Source of the DNA: Acrocarpospora catenulata
Lineage (GTDB): Bacteria > Actinomycetota > Actinomycetes > Streptosporangiales > Streptosporangiaceae
NCBI RefSeq assembly: GCF_018476525.1
Contig: NZ_JAHCST010000074.1
Coordinates: 1-44,705 of the forward strand
Length of the DNA stretch: 44,705 nucleotides
Reading direction: 5' to 3'
Shown here: in pieces, positions 1-8,084 of the stretch
How positions within the stretch are numbered: the first letter of the stretch is position 1
Layout: each line of letters begins with the position of its first letter
Made by a program: the position numbers and the translations under genes
The notes under the pieces: generated by a model
What the model was told of the DNA's origin: nothing
The model's database searches: none
What the model saw: only the letters and a program-made list of their open reading frames with translations

Positions 1-111
1 GACCCGGAGGGTCACGAGGGTGGGCGGGTGGGAGAAGAACGATAAGCAGGGGGCGAGTGGGAGGTCCACGGCAATCACGGCCGGAAATCCTCGTGACCTA
101 GCCTTGACCTC

Positions 112-1020
112 ATGATTGAACGTTCCGATGAAGTGGCGAGTGCGCTGGCCGAAGGGCGTCCCGTGGTGGCGCTGGAGTCGACGATCATTTCGCATGGCCT
201 GCCGCAGCCACGCAACCTCCAGGTGGCGGCCGAGTTGGAGGAGATCGTCCGAGCGGGCGGCGCCGTACCGGCCACCATCGCGGTGCTGGACGGCGTACCC
301 AGGGCAGGGCTAACCAAGGACGAGTTGGAACGTGTAGCCACCGAACCGGGCCTGAGAAAGCTGGGATTCCGGGACCTGGCCCCAGCAGCGGCCCTACGAG
401 TGAGCGGCGCGACCACCGTCTCGGCCACCGCCTTCCTGGCAGCCCGCGCCGGCATCCGAGTCTTCGCCACCGGCGGCCTGGGCGGAGTACACCGAGGCTG
501 GACCGAGGTCCAGGACGAATCCGCCGACCTGGACACCCTGAGCCGCACAAGAATCACCGTGGTCTGCGCCGGCGTGAAGTCCATCCTGGACGTCCCCGCC
601 ACACTCCAACGCCTGGAGACCAGGCAGGTGACCGTCGTCGGCTACCGCACCGACTGGTTCCCCGGCTTCTACCTGCACAGCTCCGGCGAGCCCGTGGACT
701 GGCGAATCGAGTCCCCAGCAGAGGCAGCGGCCCTCATGCACGCCCAGGACAACCTCGGCGGCCCGGAAACCGCACTGATCATCGCCAACCCAATTAACGT
801 GAACAACCAACTCGACCCGTCCCTACACGACCGAGTCCTGGCCGAGGCCCTGACAGCGGCCGAAACCGCAGGCGTCACCGGCCAAGCGATCACCCCGTTC
901 CTGCTGGACCACCTCGTACGAGCGACCAAAGGCGCATCCCTAGAGGCCAACCTGTCCGCCGTACAAGGAAATGTCCGACTAGCGACCGAAATTGCAACAT
1001 CCTGGTCCCGGAAGAGCTGA
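112..1020 (+). CDS. psuG: Pseudouridine-5'-phosphate glycosidase
   Basis: The 302-residue protein has the usual PsuG length. Its N-terminus carries the family block ALESTIISHGLPQPRN, and the centre has the glycine-rich FATGGLGGVHRG segment. The family cleaves the C-C glycosidic bond of pseudouridine 5'-phosphate to uracil and ribose 5-phosphate, a manganese-dependent cytosolic reaction. The next gene is a PfkB-type sugar kinase starting two bases after the stop codon, which is the standard kinase plus glycosidase pairing for pseudouridine salvage. The ATG at 112 is the first start that leaves the conserved N-terminus intact; no strong ribosome binding site is visible before it. The 111 bases upstream hold no other gene that I can support. 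Confidence 0.93.
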   Translation: MIERSDEVASALAEGRPVVALESTIISHGLPQPRNLQVAAELEEIVRAGGAVPATIAVLDGVPRAGLTKDELERVATEPGLRKLGFRDLAPAAALRVSGATTVSATAFLAARAGIRVFATGGLGGVHRGWTEVQDESADLDTLSRTRITVVCAGVKSILDVPATLQRLETRQVTVVGYRTDWFPGFYLHSSGEPVDWRIESPAEAAALMHAQDNLGGPETALIIANPINVNNQLDPSLHDRVLAEALTAAETAGVTGQAITPFLLDHLVRATKGASLEANLSAVQGNVRLATEIATSWSRKS

Positions 1021-1022
1021 CC

Positions 1023-1946
1023 ATGGGCCTCCTGGTGATCGGCGACCTGGTGACCGACGTGGTAGCCCTGCACAGGGACCCCGTACAACGCGGCACCGAC
1101 ACCACCGCCGACATCGTGGTACGCCCCGGCGGCTCAGGCGCCAACACCGCAGCCTGGGCCGCCCATCTGGGCGCGGACACCCGCCTGCTGGCCCGCGCAG
1201 GCTCCGACACCGCCACCTGGCACATCACCGAACTGAAACGAGCAGGCGTCCACCCCCACGTCACGGTCGACCCAACCCTCCCCACCGCCGTGGTCATCGC
1301 CCTGGTCGACCCGACCGGAGAGCGTTCCATGGTCACCAACCGCGGCGCCAGCAGAAACCTCGGCCCCGACGACTGGTCCGACGACCTCCTGGACGGCGTA
1401 CGCCACCTGCACCTTTCCGCCTACACCCTGTTCGCCGACCCCGGCCTCGCCCTCGCCCGCCTGGCGTTCCAGGCAGCAACCGGACGAGGAGTATCAATCA
1501 GCATTGATCCGGCATCAACCAGATTCCTGCGAGATTTCGGTGTCGCCCGATTCCTCCGCGAGACCGCTGAGGCGAGTATCGTCATCCCCAACCGGGACGA
1601 GGCACTCCTACTGACCGGCGAAACCGAACCGGAGGCCGCGGCCATCGCGCTCAGCGGCCGGTACGGCACGGCCGTCGTGAAACTGGGAGCCTACGGCGCA
1701 CTACTCGCCGAGCACGGCACAATCGTGTCGCGGGCCACGCACCGGGAGTTGACCATGCTTGACACGACTATCGATTCGACGGGCGCGGGAGACGCGTTCG
1801 CGGCGGGATTTCTCGCCGCGAGGCTGGCCGGTTCGCCGGCCCGCGAGTGTGTGGAAGCCGGCTGCCGGGCAGGTGCGGAGGCGGTCGGCGGGGTAGGCGG
1901 ACGGCCACCGGGCCGTTCCGTACCGACGGAAGCTTTACCCTATTGA
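1023..1946 (+). CDS. psuK: PfkB-family kinase, probable pseudouridine kinase
   Basis: A 307-residue ribokinase/PfkB-fold kinase. The N-terminal substrate-binding block GGSGANTAAWAAHLG (about residues 37-51) and the C-terminal PfkB signature DSTGAGDAFAAGF, with the catalytic Asp of GAGD, are both intact. The start lies two bases after the psuG stop codon, so the two are almost certainly cotranscribed. From that pairing the likely reaction is ATP-dependent phosphorylation of pseudouridine to pseudouridine 5'-phosphate, which PsuG then cleaves. PfkB kinases are hard to assign to a sugar by sequence alone, so the substrate comes from context. The stop codon (TGA, 1944-1946) lies inside a TTGACA hexamer that may be the -35 box of the next gene. 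Confidence 0.85.
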   Translation: MGLLVIGDLVTDVVALHRDPVQRGTDTTADIVVRPGGSGANTAAWAAHLGADTRLLARAGSDTATWHITELKRAGVHPHVTVDPTLPTAVVIALVDPTGERSMVTNRGASRNLGPDDWSDDLLDGVRHLHLSAYTLFADPGLALARLAFQAATGRGVSISIDPASTRFLRDFGVARFLRETAEASIVIPNRDEALLLTGETEPEAAAIALSGRYGTAVVKLGAYGALLAEHGTIVSRATHRELTMLDTTIDSTGAGDAFAAGFLAARLAGSPARECVEAGCRAGAEAVGGVGGRPPGRSVPTEALPY

Positions 1947-1974
1947 CACCAATTGATAGCTTGCGGCGTAAGCT
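1943..1974 (+). promoter_or_regulatory. Candidate promoter of the 2021 gene
   Basis: TTGACA at 1943-1948 matches the vegetative -35 consensus exactly. The segment after it is AT-richer than its surroundings. The only -10-like sequence is TAAGCT around 1969-1974, with a spacing of about 20, which is long. The psuK stop codon overlaps the -35 box. This is a motif reading only. Confidence 0.3.
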
Positions 1975-2020
1975 GCACCATTAGCAACAAGCGTCACTCT
2001 CGGGAGGGTGCGGTCAACCG

Positions 2021-3937
2021 ATGGACGCCGAGTCAACGATCTGCCTGAGCGATCTGGTGCCGGCTTTGCGCTGGTCCCGGCCCCAGCAGGTCGCCGAGGT
2101 GCTGGGCGACCCCCGGCTGCCCGGCGGCTGGTGGGGTTCGGTGGCGCTCGGCCGCGCCCTGGGGACGACCGGTCTCGACTGGCTCTGCGACCGGCTGGCC
2201 CGTCTGGCGGTGAGCCGGATGGACCACGTCACGCTGACCGACCTGCTCCCGGCCCTCCAGGTGCACTCGGTGGACCCGGCGCTGCCCGGCTGGCCGGAAC
2301 CGGCCAGGTCGGTCATCACCGGCCTGGGCGGCTGGCACCGCCTCCGCCGCCTCACCCCGGGCGACCTCCAGGGCCCGTCGATCCCGGCCAGCCCGGAAGT
2401 CGTCCTCACGATCGTCTTCCGCGAAATATTCAGCCACATCCGGATCGAGGCTCCCCTTCCGGAAGCTGAGGCCGCCGCCGGATCTTCCACCACCACACCG
2501 GCGGCCCCGGCGATCCCCCAGCAGCCCGGCTACGCAGCACCCCGCACCGGCCCCGCGCCCGCCCAGCAGGCGCCCCTCACCGGCCCGCTACCTCCCCTGC
2601 AGCCCGGCTCCCCCGCCCCGGCAGAGAGCCGCCCCGGCCTCCCCCAGCCCGGCGTCCCCCAGCCCGGCCGCCACACCGGCCCGATGCCCGCCCTGCCCCG
2701 CGCCGGCGCGGCCGGCGACCGCGTGGTCTCCCAGCAGCCGGGCGCGCACACCGGCCCGATGCCGGCCGTACCCGCCTCACGCAACGGCCGCGCCGACACC
2801 GGCTCGATGCCGAGCGTGACCCCGCCGGTCCCGTCGGGCCCGCCGAGCCTCGACCAGCCGCTCGCCGCGCCCGTGTCGGCCAGCGAGGCCCCCATGGTGG
2901 CGCTGCTGGACGGCCTGTTCCGCGAGTGGAACCCGATGGAGCGCGCGGTCGCCGCCGAGCGCCTGTTCGCGGCCGAGCCGGTCAGCCTGCGTACCCTCGC
3001 CCACCAGCTGGGCGTGGACCGGGAGGCGCTCTCGACGGCGCAGCGCGCGGCCGAGGAGCGGGTGCTGCTCTGGCTCCGCTCCCCCGACTCGGCGGCCCTG
3101 ACCGGCCACATGTTCGGCCTCACCGAATGGCTGGGCGCGGCGGCCACCCAGGAGCAGCTGATCGGCGCCGACCCGTCGCACCCGATCGAGGTGCCCTCGC
3201 TCCGTACCCAGCTCTGGCGGGTGCTGGTCACCCTGATGCCGGACCGCCGCCTCCAGGACGGCTGGCTGGTCGTGGGCGACCTGGGCAGCCTGCGGGACCG
3301 GACCCGGCAGATCCTCGCCAACAAGCCCGCCGACGCCGACGTCATCGAAGTGCTCGGCCAGCTCGGCATCCGCGCGCACTCGGCCAAGGCGTGGCTGGAC
3401 TCGATGCCCCCGGCCACCACCCTGCCCCGCCCCGCCGCCCCGGCCGCACCGGGCGCCCCCGCCGACCCCAACGGCTCCCCCCTGCCTCGCCGTACGCCCG
3501 GGGCCAACGGCCACCAGCAGCGCAACGGCGTGCCGATCCCGTCGATGGCCAACGCCGGCCCCGACCCGGCGACCGCGCTGGCGGCGCTGAACGCGCTGAC
3601 CGGCACCCCGCGCCCGCACCTGGTGCCCAGCCCGCGTACCACCTCCAGCCCGTCCGCCGACCCGCGCCGCTGGCAGCGGATCGACGTGACCAGCGGCCAC
3701 CTGCGCGGCGAGCCGGTGGCGGTGCCGGAAGGGTACGCGGCGCAGCTCGGCATGCGCCCAGGCACCCTGCTCTCGGTGACCGGCCCCGGCGACAACGCGG
3801 TCGTCCTGGTCTGGCGGGACCGCCAGCCGGTGTTCGACTCCCTCCAGCCCGTCCTGATGCGCCTCAACGCCCGCCCCGGCGACTCGGTGTACGTCACCGT
3901 GGACGGCTACCGCCTGGACGCCCAGCTGACGTCCTGA
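2021..3937 (+). CDS. Large proline-rich protein of unknown function
   Basis: I do not recognise a named family. The 638 residues divide into an N-terminal globular part (about 1-145, rich in Trp and Leu), and a long Pro/Ala/Gly linker (about 150-285) holding three copies of a TG[PS]MP motif (HTGPMPA, HTGPMPA, DTGSMPS). A helical part follows (about 290-345), containing a helix-turn-helix-like stretch SLRTLAHQLGVDREAL that resembles sigma-factor region 4. Then come a second globular part, a second disordered stretch (about 465-545), and a compact C-terminal domain starting PRRWQRIDVTSGHLRG. There are no membrane segments or signal peptide. GGAGGG at 2003-2008 precedes the ATG at a rather long distance (12 bases). 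It is likely monocistronic, since its downstream neighbour points the other way. A DNA-binding or sigma-like role is only a guess from the HTH-like stretch. Confidence 0.8.
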   Translation: MDAESTICLSDLVPALRWSRPQQVAEVLGDPRLPGGWWGSVALGRALGTTGLDWLCDRLARLAVSRMDHVTLTDLLPALQVHSVDPALPGWPEPARSVITGLGGWHRLRRLTPGDLQGPSIPASPEVVLTIVFREIFSHIRIEAPLPEAEAAAGSSTTTPAAPAIPQQPGYAAPRTGPAPAQQAPLTGPLPPLQPGSPAPAESRPGLPQPGVPQPGRHTGPMPALPRAGAAGDRVVSQQPGAHTGPMPAVPASRNGRADTGSMPSVTPPVPSGPPSLDQPLAAPVSASEAPMVALLDGLFREWNPMERAVAAERLFAAEPVSLRTLAHQLGVDREALSTAQRAAEERVLLWLRSPDSAALTGHMFGLTEWLGAAATQEQLIGADPSHPIEVPSLRTQLWRVLVTLMPDRRLQDGWLVVGDLGSLRDRTRQILANKPADADVIEVLGQLGIRAHSAKAWLDSMPPATTLPRPAAPAAPGAPADPNGSPLPRRTPGANGHQQRNGVPIPSMANAGPDPATALAALNALTGTPRPHLVPSPRTTSSPSADPRRWQRIDVTSGHLRGEPVAVPEGYAAQLGMRPGTLLSVTGPGDNAVVLVWRDRQPVFDSLQPVLMRLNARPGDSVYVTVDGYRLDAQLTS

Positions 3938-3961
3938 CCCGCCCCCAACCGTTCACTCACC

Positions 3962-4046
3962 CCTCCGGACGAGACCCGTCCGCCGGTCCCTCCTCCGGAC
4001 GAGGCCCCGTCTGCTGATCACCCCTCCGGACGAGCCGCCGGAGGGG
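3962..4046 (+). repeat. Triplicated CCTCCGGACGAG element at a convergent gene end, with hairpin
   Basis: CCTCCGGACGAG occurs at 3962-3973, 3992-4003 and 4023-4034, a spacing of about 30 bases. The third copy lies inside the last codons of the minus-strand GNAT gene. That copy also forms a hairpin, CCCCTCCGG at 4021-4029 with CCGGAGGGG at 4038-4046. On the minus strand each unit reads CTCGTCCGGAGG, and in two of the three it continues GGTGA, so the acetyltransferase 3' end including its stop looks tandemly duplicated. The hairpin sits between convergent genes and could help terminate both, although no T-tract follows. Confidence 0.6.
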
Positions 4047-4476
4047 TCAGCATCTTCCGGTAGTACGTCGCCGACACCTCGTACCCCAACGCCCGGTAGA
4101 ACTCCGACGCGCGCCGGGTCGCCAACGCCACATACCCGGCCTCCCGTTCCCGCGCCCACGCCTCGAACTCCTCCAGCAGCAACCGCCCCAGCCCATGCCG
4201 CCGGTACCCACTCTCGATCATGGCCTCCTCCACCCAGGCCACCCGCCCGTTGGCGAACAAGGTCAGATGCGCAAACCCCAGCAAATACCCCCTGACCACC
4301 CCATCCACCGTCGCCACCTTCAAAAACGCATCCTCCTCCCCCAACAGCTGCGGAAACGCCGCATCAAACGCCGCCCGCTCCGGCCGAAACGTCACCGCAA
4401 ACTCCCTGGCCAACGCGAAGATCTCCTCCGCATCACCCACCACGGCCCACCGCAAACAAAGATCATCCGTATCCAT
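4018..4476 (-). CDS. GNAT-family N-acetyltransferase
   Basis: The 152 residues have the normal length for a single GNAT domain. The acetyl-CoA loop is visible as YRRHGLGRLLLEEF (pattern R-x-x-G-x-G/A) at about residues 91-104. It is preceded by the strand ending WVEEAMIESG and followed by the strand and helix ending RRASEFYRALGYEVS. The family transfers acetyl from acetyl-CoA to an amine; the substrate cannot be read. The ATG at 4476 is chosen because it precedes the first strand (LCLRWAVVGDAEEIF). The gene ends in a GC-rich hairpin inside a triplicated element. The upstream gap to 4638 is strongly C/A-rich on the plus strand and holds no other gene that I can see. Confidence 0.88.
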   Translation of the reverse strand: MDTDDLCLRWAVVGDAEEIFALAREFAVTFRPERAAFDAAFPQLLGEEDAFLKVATVDGVVRGYLLGFAHLTLFANGRVAWVEEAMIESGYRRHGLGRLLLEEFEAWAREREAGYVALATRRASEFYRALGYEVSATYYRKMLTPPAARPEG

Positions 4477-4637
4477 AGAAGCACCCTAGGTTTCCGGCAT
4501 CCCACCCGTCCATCACCACACAACCCACAAACCCCTACGCTTGCCCGTAAACCCCCCCACCCCACAACTCTGCCCAGCTCAAACCCCCTGCGACACCCCC
4601 ATCACCAGCCTGCCCACACTGACCGAAAAATCCTGTG

Positions 4638-5516
4638 TCAGCTAATTCGATGCGCCACCCACGCCCGCCCCGCAGCAGCAACCCGGGCACGACGCGCACG
4701 CAGATGTTCAGGCCCGCGCACGGCCAGATAAGCCGAGAACAACGTCCGAAGCGCCGCCAGATCCGTCACGACTTCGGCGGGCGCGTCATGCCAGGCAGGA
4801 ACCCCCGCAGCCAACCGTTCTGCCTGCTCAGGTGTGTGACCGGCCATGATGAACCGGGGCAACAGCAGCACGATGTCCAGCCAGCGCGCGCCCCGGCATG
4901 CCAACGACCAGTCGATGACGTGAGCACGCCCCCCAATGACCTGGAAGTTCTCCTCATGCAGATCAGCGTGCAGAAGCGTGTTTCCCGTCAACGCGTCGGC
5001 GTCCAGACGCTCAAGCGCGGCGGCGTACCGGTGGGGCGCCGGGAAGTCACCGAGGTTGGCCAGCCGCGCATACCCCCGCATTCCATCGATCTTCTCGATA
5101 GCCTCAGGCGCGCCCGGCCAAGGACAGGGCGTCAGCATCTTGCCCAGCTCGGCCACGGTGTCAAGCAGTCCGGGAATGTCTGGTGACCCAGGCGACGGAT
5201 CCGCTGGACGCCCGTCGAGGCACTCAAAAATCAGCAGAAGCCATCCCGCACACCGCCCGCTCCACAGCAGTCGCGGAGCGGGCACCGAGGCCGGAAGCAG
5301 GACATTGACGCGCTGTTCCCGCTCGTAGTGGGCCAAGGAAGGAGAGCGCAGTGGAACCGCCTTCAGAAAGACGACCCCGCTCTCGGTATACAGCCGCGAG
5401 GCGACCCCCCTCGTCAGCCGAGCACCGACGGACGTGACCCGGCTCACGGCCCCGAAACCGCGCTGAATCACGGTTCGGGTCTCATCCGGAAGGTCGTCCC
5501 ATTGCAGCCGCAGCAC
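4638..5516 (-). CDS. APH-fold phosphotransferase family protein
   Basis: A 292-residue protein of the aminoglycoside phosphotransferase/choline kinase fold. The catalytic loop LLHADLHEENF fits H-x-D-x(4)-N, and HVIDWSLACRG provides the metal-binding Asp that normally follows it. Members phosphorylate aminoglycosides, macrolides, homoserine, sugars or other small molecules, so substrate and any role in resistance remain open. The start is GTG at 5516, preceded by GGAGGGGAG at good spacing. The coding frame begins 22 bases downstream of the broken gene at 5539-6005 on the same strand, so the two were probably once cotranscribed. The gene itself appears intact although it borders decayed sequence. 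Confidence 0.87.
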   Translation of the reverse strand: MLRLQWDDLPDETRTVIQRGFGAVSRVTSVGARLTRGVASRLYTESGVVFLKAVPLRSPSLAHYEREQRVNVLLPASVPAPRLLWSGRCAGWLLLIFECLDGRPADPSPGSPDIPGLLDTVAELGKMLTPCPWPGAPEAIEKIDGMRGYARLANLGDFPAPHRYAAALERLDADALTGNTLLHADLHEENFQVIGGRAHVIDWSLACRGARWLDIVLLLPRFIMAGHTPEQAERLAAGVPAWHDAPAEVVTDLAALRTLFSAYLAVRGPEHLRARRARVAAAGRAWVAHRIS

Positions 5517-5538
5517 CGGCGCTCCCCTCCAGAGGCTG

Positions 5539-6005
5539 CTACCGGGGCGAGTCGTAGCAGCCGGCGTGGCACTGATGGCACTTCTGCTCGTTACACGAGC
5601 CCGCCGCGTTCCACAATTCGTCGTCTACCGGCAGCCCAGCCGCCCGCATCGCCGCCAGCGTCCTCGTGATCGCCGGGCGGCCCTCGCGAAGAGCCCGGGC
5701 GCGGGGTCGTCATCAGGCTGATGGTGAATGATCCGACCGGCCACAGTCTGGCAGAAGGCGGCGTAGTCGCGGGTGTACATGAGGAAGGTGTGCCAGCCGA
5801 TGTCCACCCGCTCGGATGGGGCCAGGCCGACGCCGGGTTCTGGGCGCACGCGTACAGGAAGGCGAGCGCCTGAGTCATGATCCGCTCAGCCTCCTCCAAC
5901 GGGAGCCGGTGGTCGACGGTGATCCGGAGTGTGAGCCGGGCGTACAGCTCAGCGGATACCAGGGTTCGCGGGTCGAGAGCTGGCAGGGGTGAGGAGGAGG
6001 CTCAT
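5539..6005 (-). pseudogene. Frameshifted remnant of a small cysteine-motif protein (three frameshifts)
   Basis: Three minus-strand frames join end to end into one recognisable protein of about 155 residues. It starts at ATG 6005 (MSLLLTPA). It continues in a second frame as LDPRTLVSAELYARL through LACAQN-type helix residues to about 5845. It then shifts to a frame reading VDIGWHTFLMYTRDYAAFC (about 5850-5680). It ends in a third frame as AITRTLAAMRAAG and NEQKCHQCHAGCYDSP before TAG at 5541-5539. The start-to-stop distance (467 bases) is not a multiple of three. Intact relatives that I recall from actinomycetes are small proteins with the same IGWHTF...TRDY centre and C-x-x-C tail, encoded beside HTH/TPR regulators. 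Three separate shifts make a true pseudogene more likely than a single sequencing error. Their exact positions are approximate. Confidence 0.8.
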
Positions 6006-6034
6006 GGCGTGCTCCGTTCGTTCGGCGGATTTCG

Positions 6035-6772
6035 TTGGTGATGCACCTCAACGACACCTCTGCCGCAACGGGAAGAACAGCGTTCCTACAGCTCAACCAG
6101 GACGGCATGGCCTGGGTCGCCGCCGACCGGGCCCTCACCGCCGCCAACAGATCGGGTGACCCCATCACTGTCGGAGCCGCCTCCCGCTCCGTGGCCATCG
6201 CCATGCGCAGGCAAGGCCATCACCATGGCGCGGTCGACCTGCTCACCCGCACCGCCCTCGGCCTCGCCGCCGACACCGGCGAACCCGATCCGGACGTGCT
6301 CTCGGTGTACGCGGCTCTTCTGTGCACCGCGGCCTACTCCTGCGCCCAGAACGGTCAGCGGGCGCAGGCCCTCGACCTCATTGGCGAAGCCGAACAGGCC
6401 GCCGCCCGCCTGCCAGACGCCAACCGCCGGGGCAGGCTCCCCACTCCCGCCAACGTCGCGGTGTACCGCATCGGCATCCACACCACACTGGGCGAACCCG
6501 GCATCGCGCTCAACCATGCCCGCACGGTCGACCACCACCTGCTGCCCACTCCCGAGCGGCAGGCCCGCTACCGCATCGACACCGCCCGCGCTTGGGAACA
6601 GTTCGGCCGGCCCACTCAGGCCGTACAGACACTACTGGCCGCCGAACGCATCGCGCCGCAGGAGATCTCGCGCCCCTCGGTGGCGACGCTCGTTTCCGGC
6701 TTGCTGTACGGCCCCGGCCCCACGCCCACGGAACTCCGTGCTCTCGCCGTCCGGGCTGGCGTGGCGCGCTAA
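6035..6772 (+). pseudogene. N-terminally truncated HTH/TPR-type transcriptional regulator
   Basis: The 245-residue frame matches the C-terminal helical-repeat (TPR-like) part of the long actinobacterial XRE-family regulators. Landmarks are GMAWVAADRALTAANRSGDP, the repeat-like helices around YSCAQNGQRAQALDLIGEA, and the tail RIDTARAWEQFGRPTQAVQ. Those regulators normally begin with a DNA-binding helix-turn-helix of 100-150 residues that is absent here. The frame opens only at about 5993, and the neighbouring minus-strand remnant starts at 6005. Possible starts are TTG 6035, GTG 6038 and ATG 6041, none with a clear ribosome binding site. It could still be made as a stand-alone repeat protein. 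With a frameshifted partner on one side and a truncated gene on the other, decay is the simpler reading. Confidence 0.7.
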
Positions 6773-6873
6773 CTGCCGCAGTGCCGCACGCTCCGGCGCA
6801 GGCGGTCCGGGTAGTCGGTGGTGAGGCCGTCGATCCCGAGGTCGATGTCGAGTCCGCCCGGCCGGATCGGCGG
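6769..6873 (-). pseudogene. 3' remnant of a glycerophosphodiester phosphodiesterase gene
   Basis: On the minus strand about 30 codons read GLDIDLGIDGLTTDYPDRLR and continue to a TAG at 6771-6769. The block GIDGLTTDYPDRL is the C-terminal signature of glycerophosphodiester phosphodiesterases (G-x-D-G-[ILF]-x-T-D-x-P-D). No start codon, upstream TIM-barrel or HxD catalytic motif exists; the frame runs straight into the terminator of the exported-protein gene at 6882-6915. Its stop codon overlaps that of the truncated regulator on the other strand. The fragment is too short to function and marks a deletion or insertion boundary. Confidence 0.6.
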
Positions 6874-6881
6874 CAAACAAA

Positions 6882-6915
6882 AACAGCCCGGGGCGTGATG
6901 ATGCCCCGGGCTGTT
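6882..6915 (-). terminator. Rho-independent terminator of the exported-protein gene
   Basis: Perfect 13-base arms AACAGCCCGGGGC (6882-6894) and GCCCCGGGCTGTT (6903-6915) enclose an 8-base loop. Read on the minus strand the stem is followed by TTTTGTTTG. It starts ten bases after the stop codon of the gene ending at 6925. Confidence 0.88.
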
Positions 6916-6924
6916 CGGTAGGGG

Positions 6925-7983
6925 TTAGCGCTTGACCTTTACGTAGTCGCGGGCGCTGGAGGACGGGTCGATGTGCCGTTCGCCGGCGAACACCGCCTTC
7001 CAGTCACCGGACTTGGTGGCCTTGGTCTTGGTGAAGAACTTCCCGGAGCTGTTGGTCCAGGTGGTCTTCACGTACTTCCAGGAGCCACCCTTGGCGCGGA
7101 ACCAGATCGTGATCTTCGCGTCGCCGTAGCCGTCCCAGTCCCAGCGCTGCTCGACCTGGAGCGTGCCGCGCAGGGAGAGGTACTTGCCGTACTTCACCGG
7201 CTCGGGCGAGGCGTTGAAGCGGATGATCCGGCTGTCCTTGTCGGGGATGACGACGACCGGGTCGGGCTTGGTCACGTCGACCTGGTCGCTGTCGCTGGTG
7301 GCCGGGTGCGAGCGCTCGGCCACGCCGTCGAACTCGGCGCGCCACCAGCCCGTACGCCAGGCCTTGATGCCGACGGAGAACTCGCCCCGCCAGTTGGTGT
7401 AGTCGTAGCCGACCCGCTTCCAGCTGTGGCTGCCGGCCTGCTTGAAGGCGATCCAGACCTTCTGGTCGCCGTAGCCGCGCCAGCCCTGCGGGCCGTTCAC
7501 GACGAGTTTGCCGCTCAGGGTGAGCACGTTGCCCGCCTTGATCGGCTCGGGGGAGGCGCCGAAGCGGTTGATGTCGGTCTCCCAGACCTGGACGACCTTG
7601 AAGTCGGCCGAGGACTCGGTGGTGCCGTCGCCGTTGCCCGCCTTGATCAGGAGCTTCCAGGTGCCGGGCTGCTCGCCCCGGCCGAACTCCTTGGTGGCGC
7701 TCCACTGGGTCTTGTCAGGGGAGCTGAGGGTCAGGCTGGACTTGGCGCCGTTGGGCGCCTGGGTCTCGGCCGTGACCTTGGACGCGTCGCTCACGTCCGT
7801 GGTGGTGAACTTGAACGACACGCTGACCTTGGTGGAGCTGGTCACGACCACGGGACTGGGGTTGATCGTGATGCCGCTGATGGTCGGAGCCGCCGTCGCT
7901 GTGGCGTGCGCCGCCGGGGCGGCGACCAGGGCCGCCGAGCCTAAGGCGGCCGCGAGAACCACGGCACTGATGCGTTTCAACAT
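6925..7983 (-). CDS. Exported protein with two SPEP-type beta modules
   Basis: A 352-residue secreted protein of unknown function. Residues 1-28 form a classical Sec signal peptide (Lys-Arg, hydrophobic core, APAAHA cleavage site). The mature part starts with an Ig-like stretch (about 30-140). Two homologous modules follow, beginning INRFGASPEPIKAG and IIRFNASPEPVKYG. Each continues through a Trp/Tyr-rich segment (GYGDQKVWIAFK, GYGDAKITIWFR) and a TNWRGEF or TNSSGKF block to a GxWRAEF or GDWKAVF strand. These modules recur in exported proteins of Streptosporangiaceae-type genomes, from memory only. The ATG at 7983 is preceded by AAGGAAAGG. A larger open frame runs upstream into the divergent E1 gene but is not coding. 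A strong terminator follows. Confidence 0.88.
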   Translation of the reverse strand: MLKRISAVVLAAALGSAALVAAPAAHATATAAPTISGITINPSPVVVTSSTKVSVSFKFTTTDVSDASKVTAETQAPNGAKSSLTLSSPDKTQWSATKEFGRGEQPGTWKLLIKAGNGDGTTESSADFKVVQVWETDINRFGASPEPIKAGNVLTLSGKLVVNGPQGWRGYGDQKVWIAFKQAGSHSWKRVGYDYTNWRGEFSVGIKAWRTGWWRAEFDGVAERSHPATSDSDQVDVTKPDPVVVIPDKDSRIIRFNASPEPVKYGKYLSLRGTLQVEQRWDWDGYGDAKITIWFRAKGGSWKYVKTTWTNSSGKFFTKTKATKSGDWKAVFAGERHIDPSSSARDYVKVKR

Positions 7984-8084
7984 GCGGGTCCTTTCCTTAC
8001 CCGAGGTGCTGAACGCGGCGTTTGAGGGTGCCACGTCTTGTTCCTTACTAATAGACGGATTCGGAGGATGGATGGTTGGAGTGA

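Noticed and set aside
75-602. Long minus-strand frame opposite psuG
   Set aside because: It is the mirror of a well-conserved gene in a GC-rich genome and has low-complexity Arg/Pro/Ala/Ser composition.
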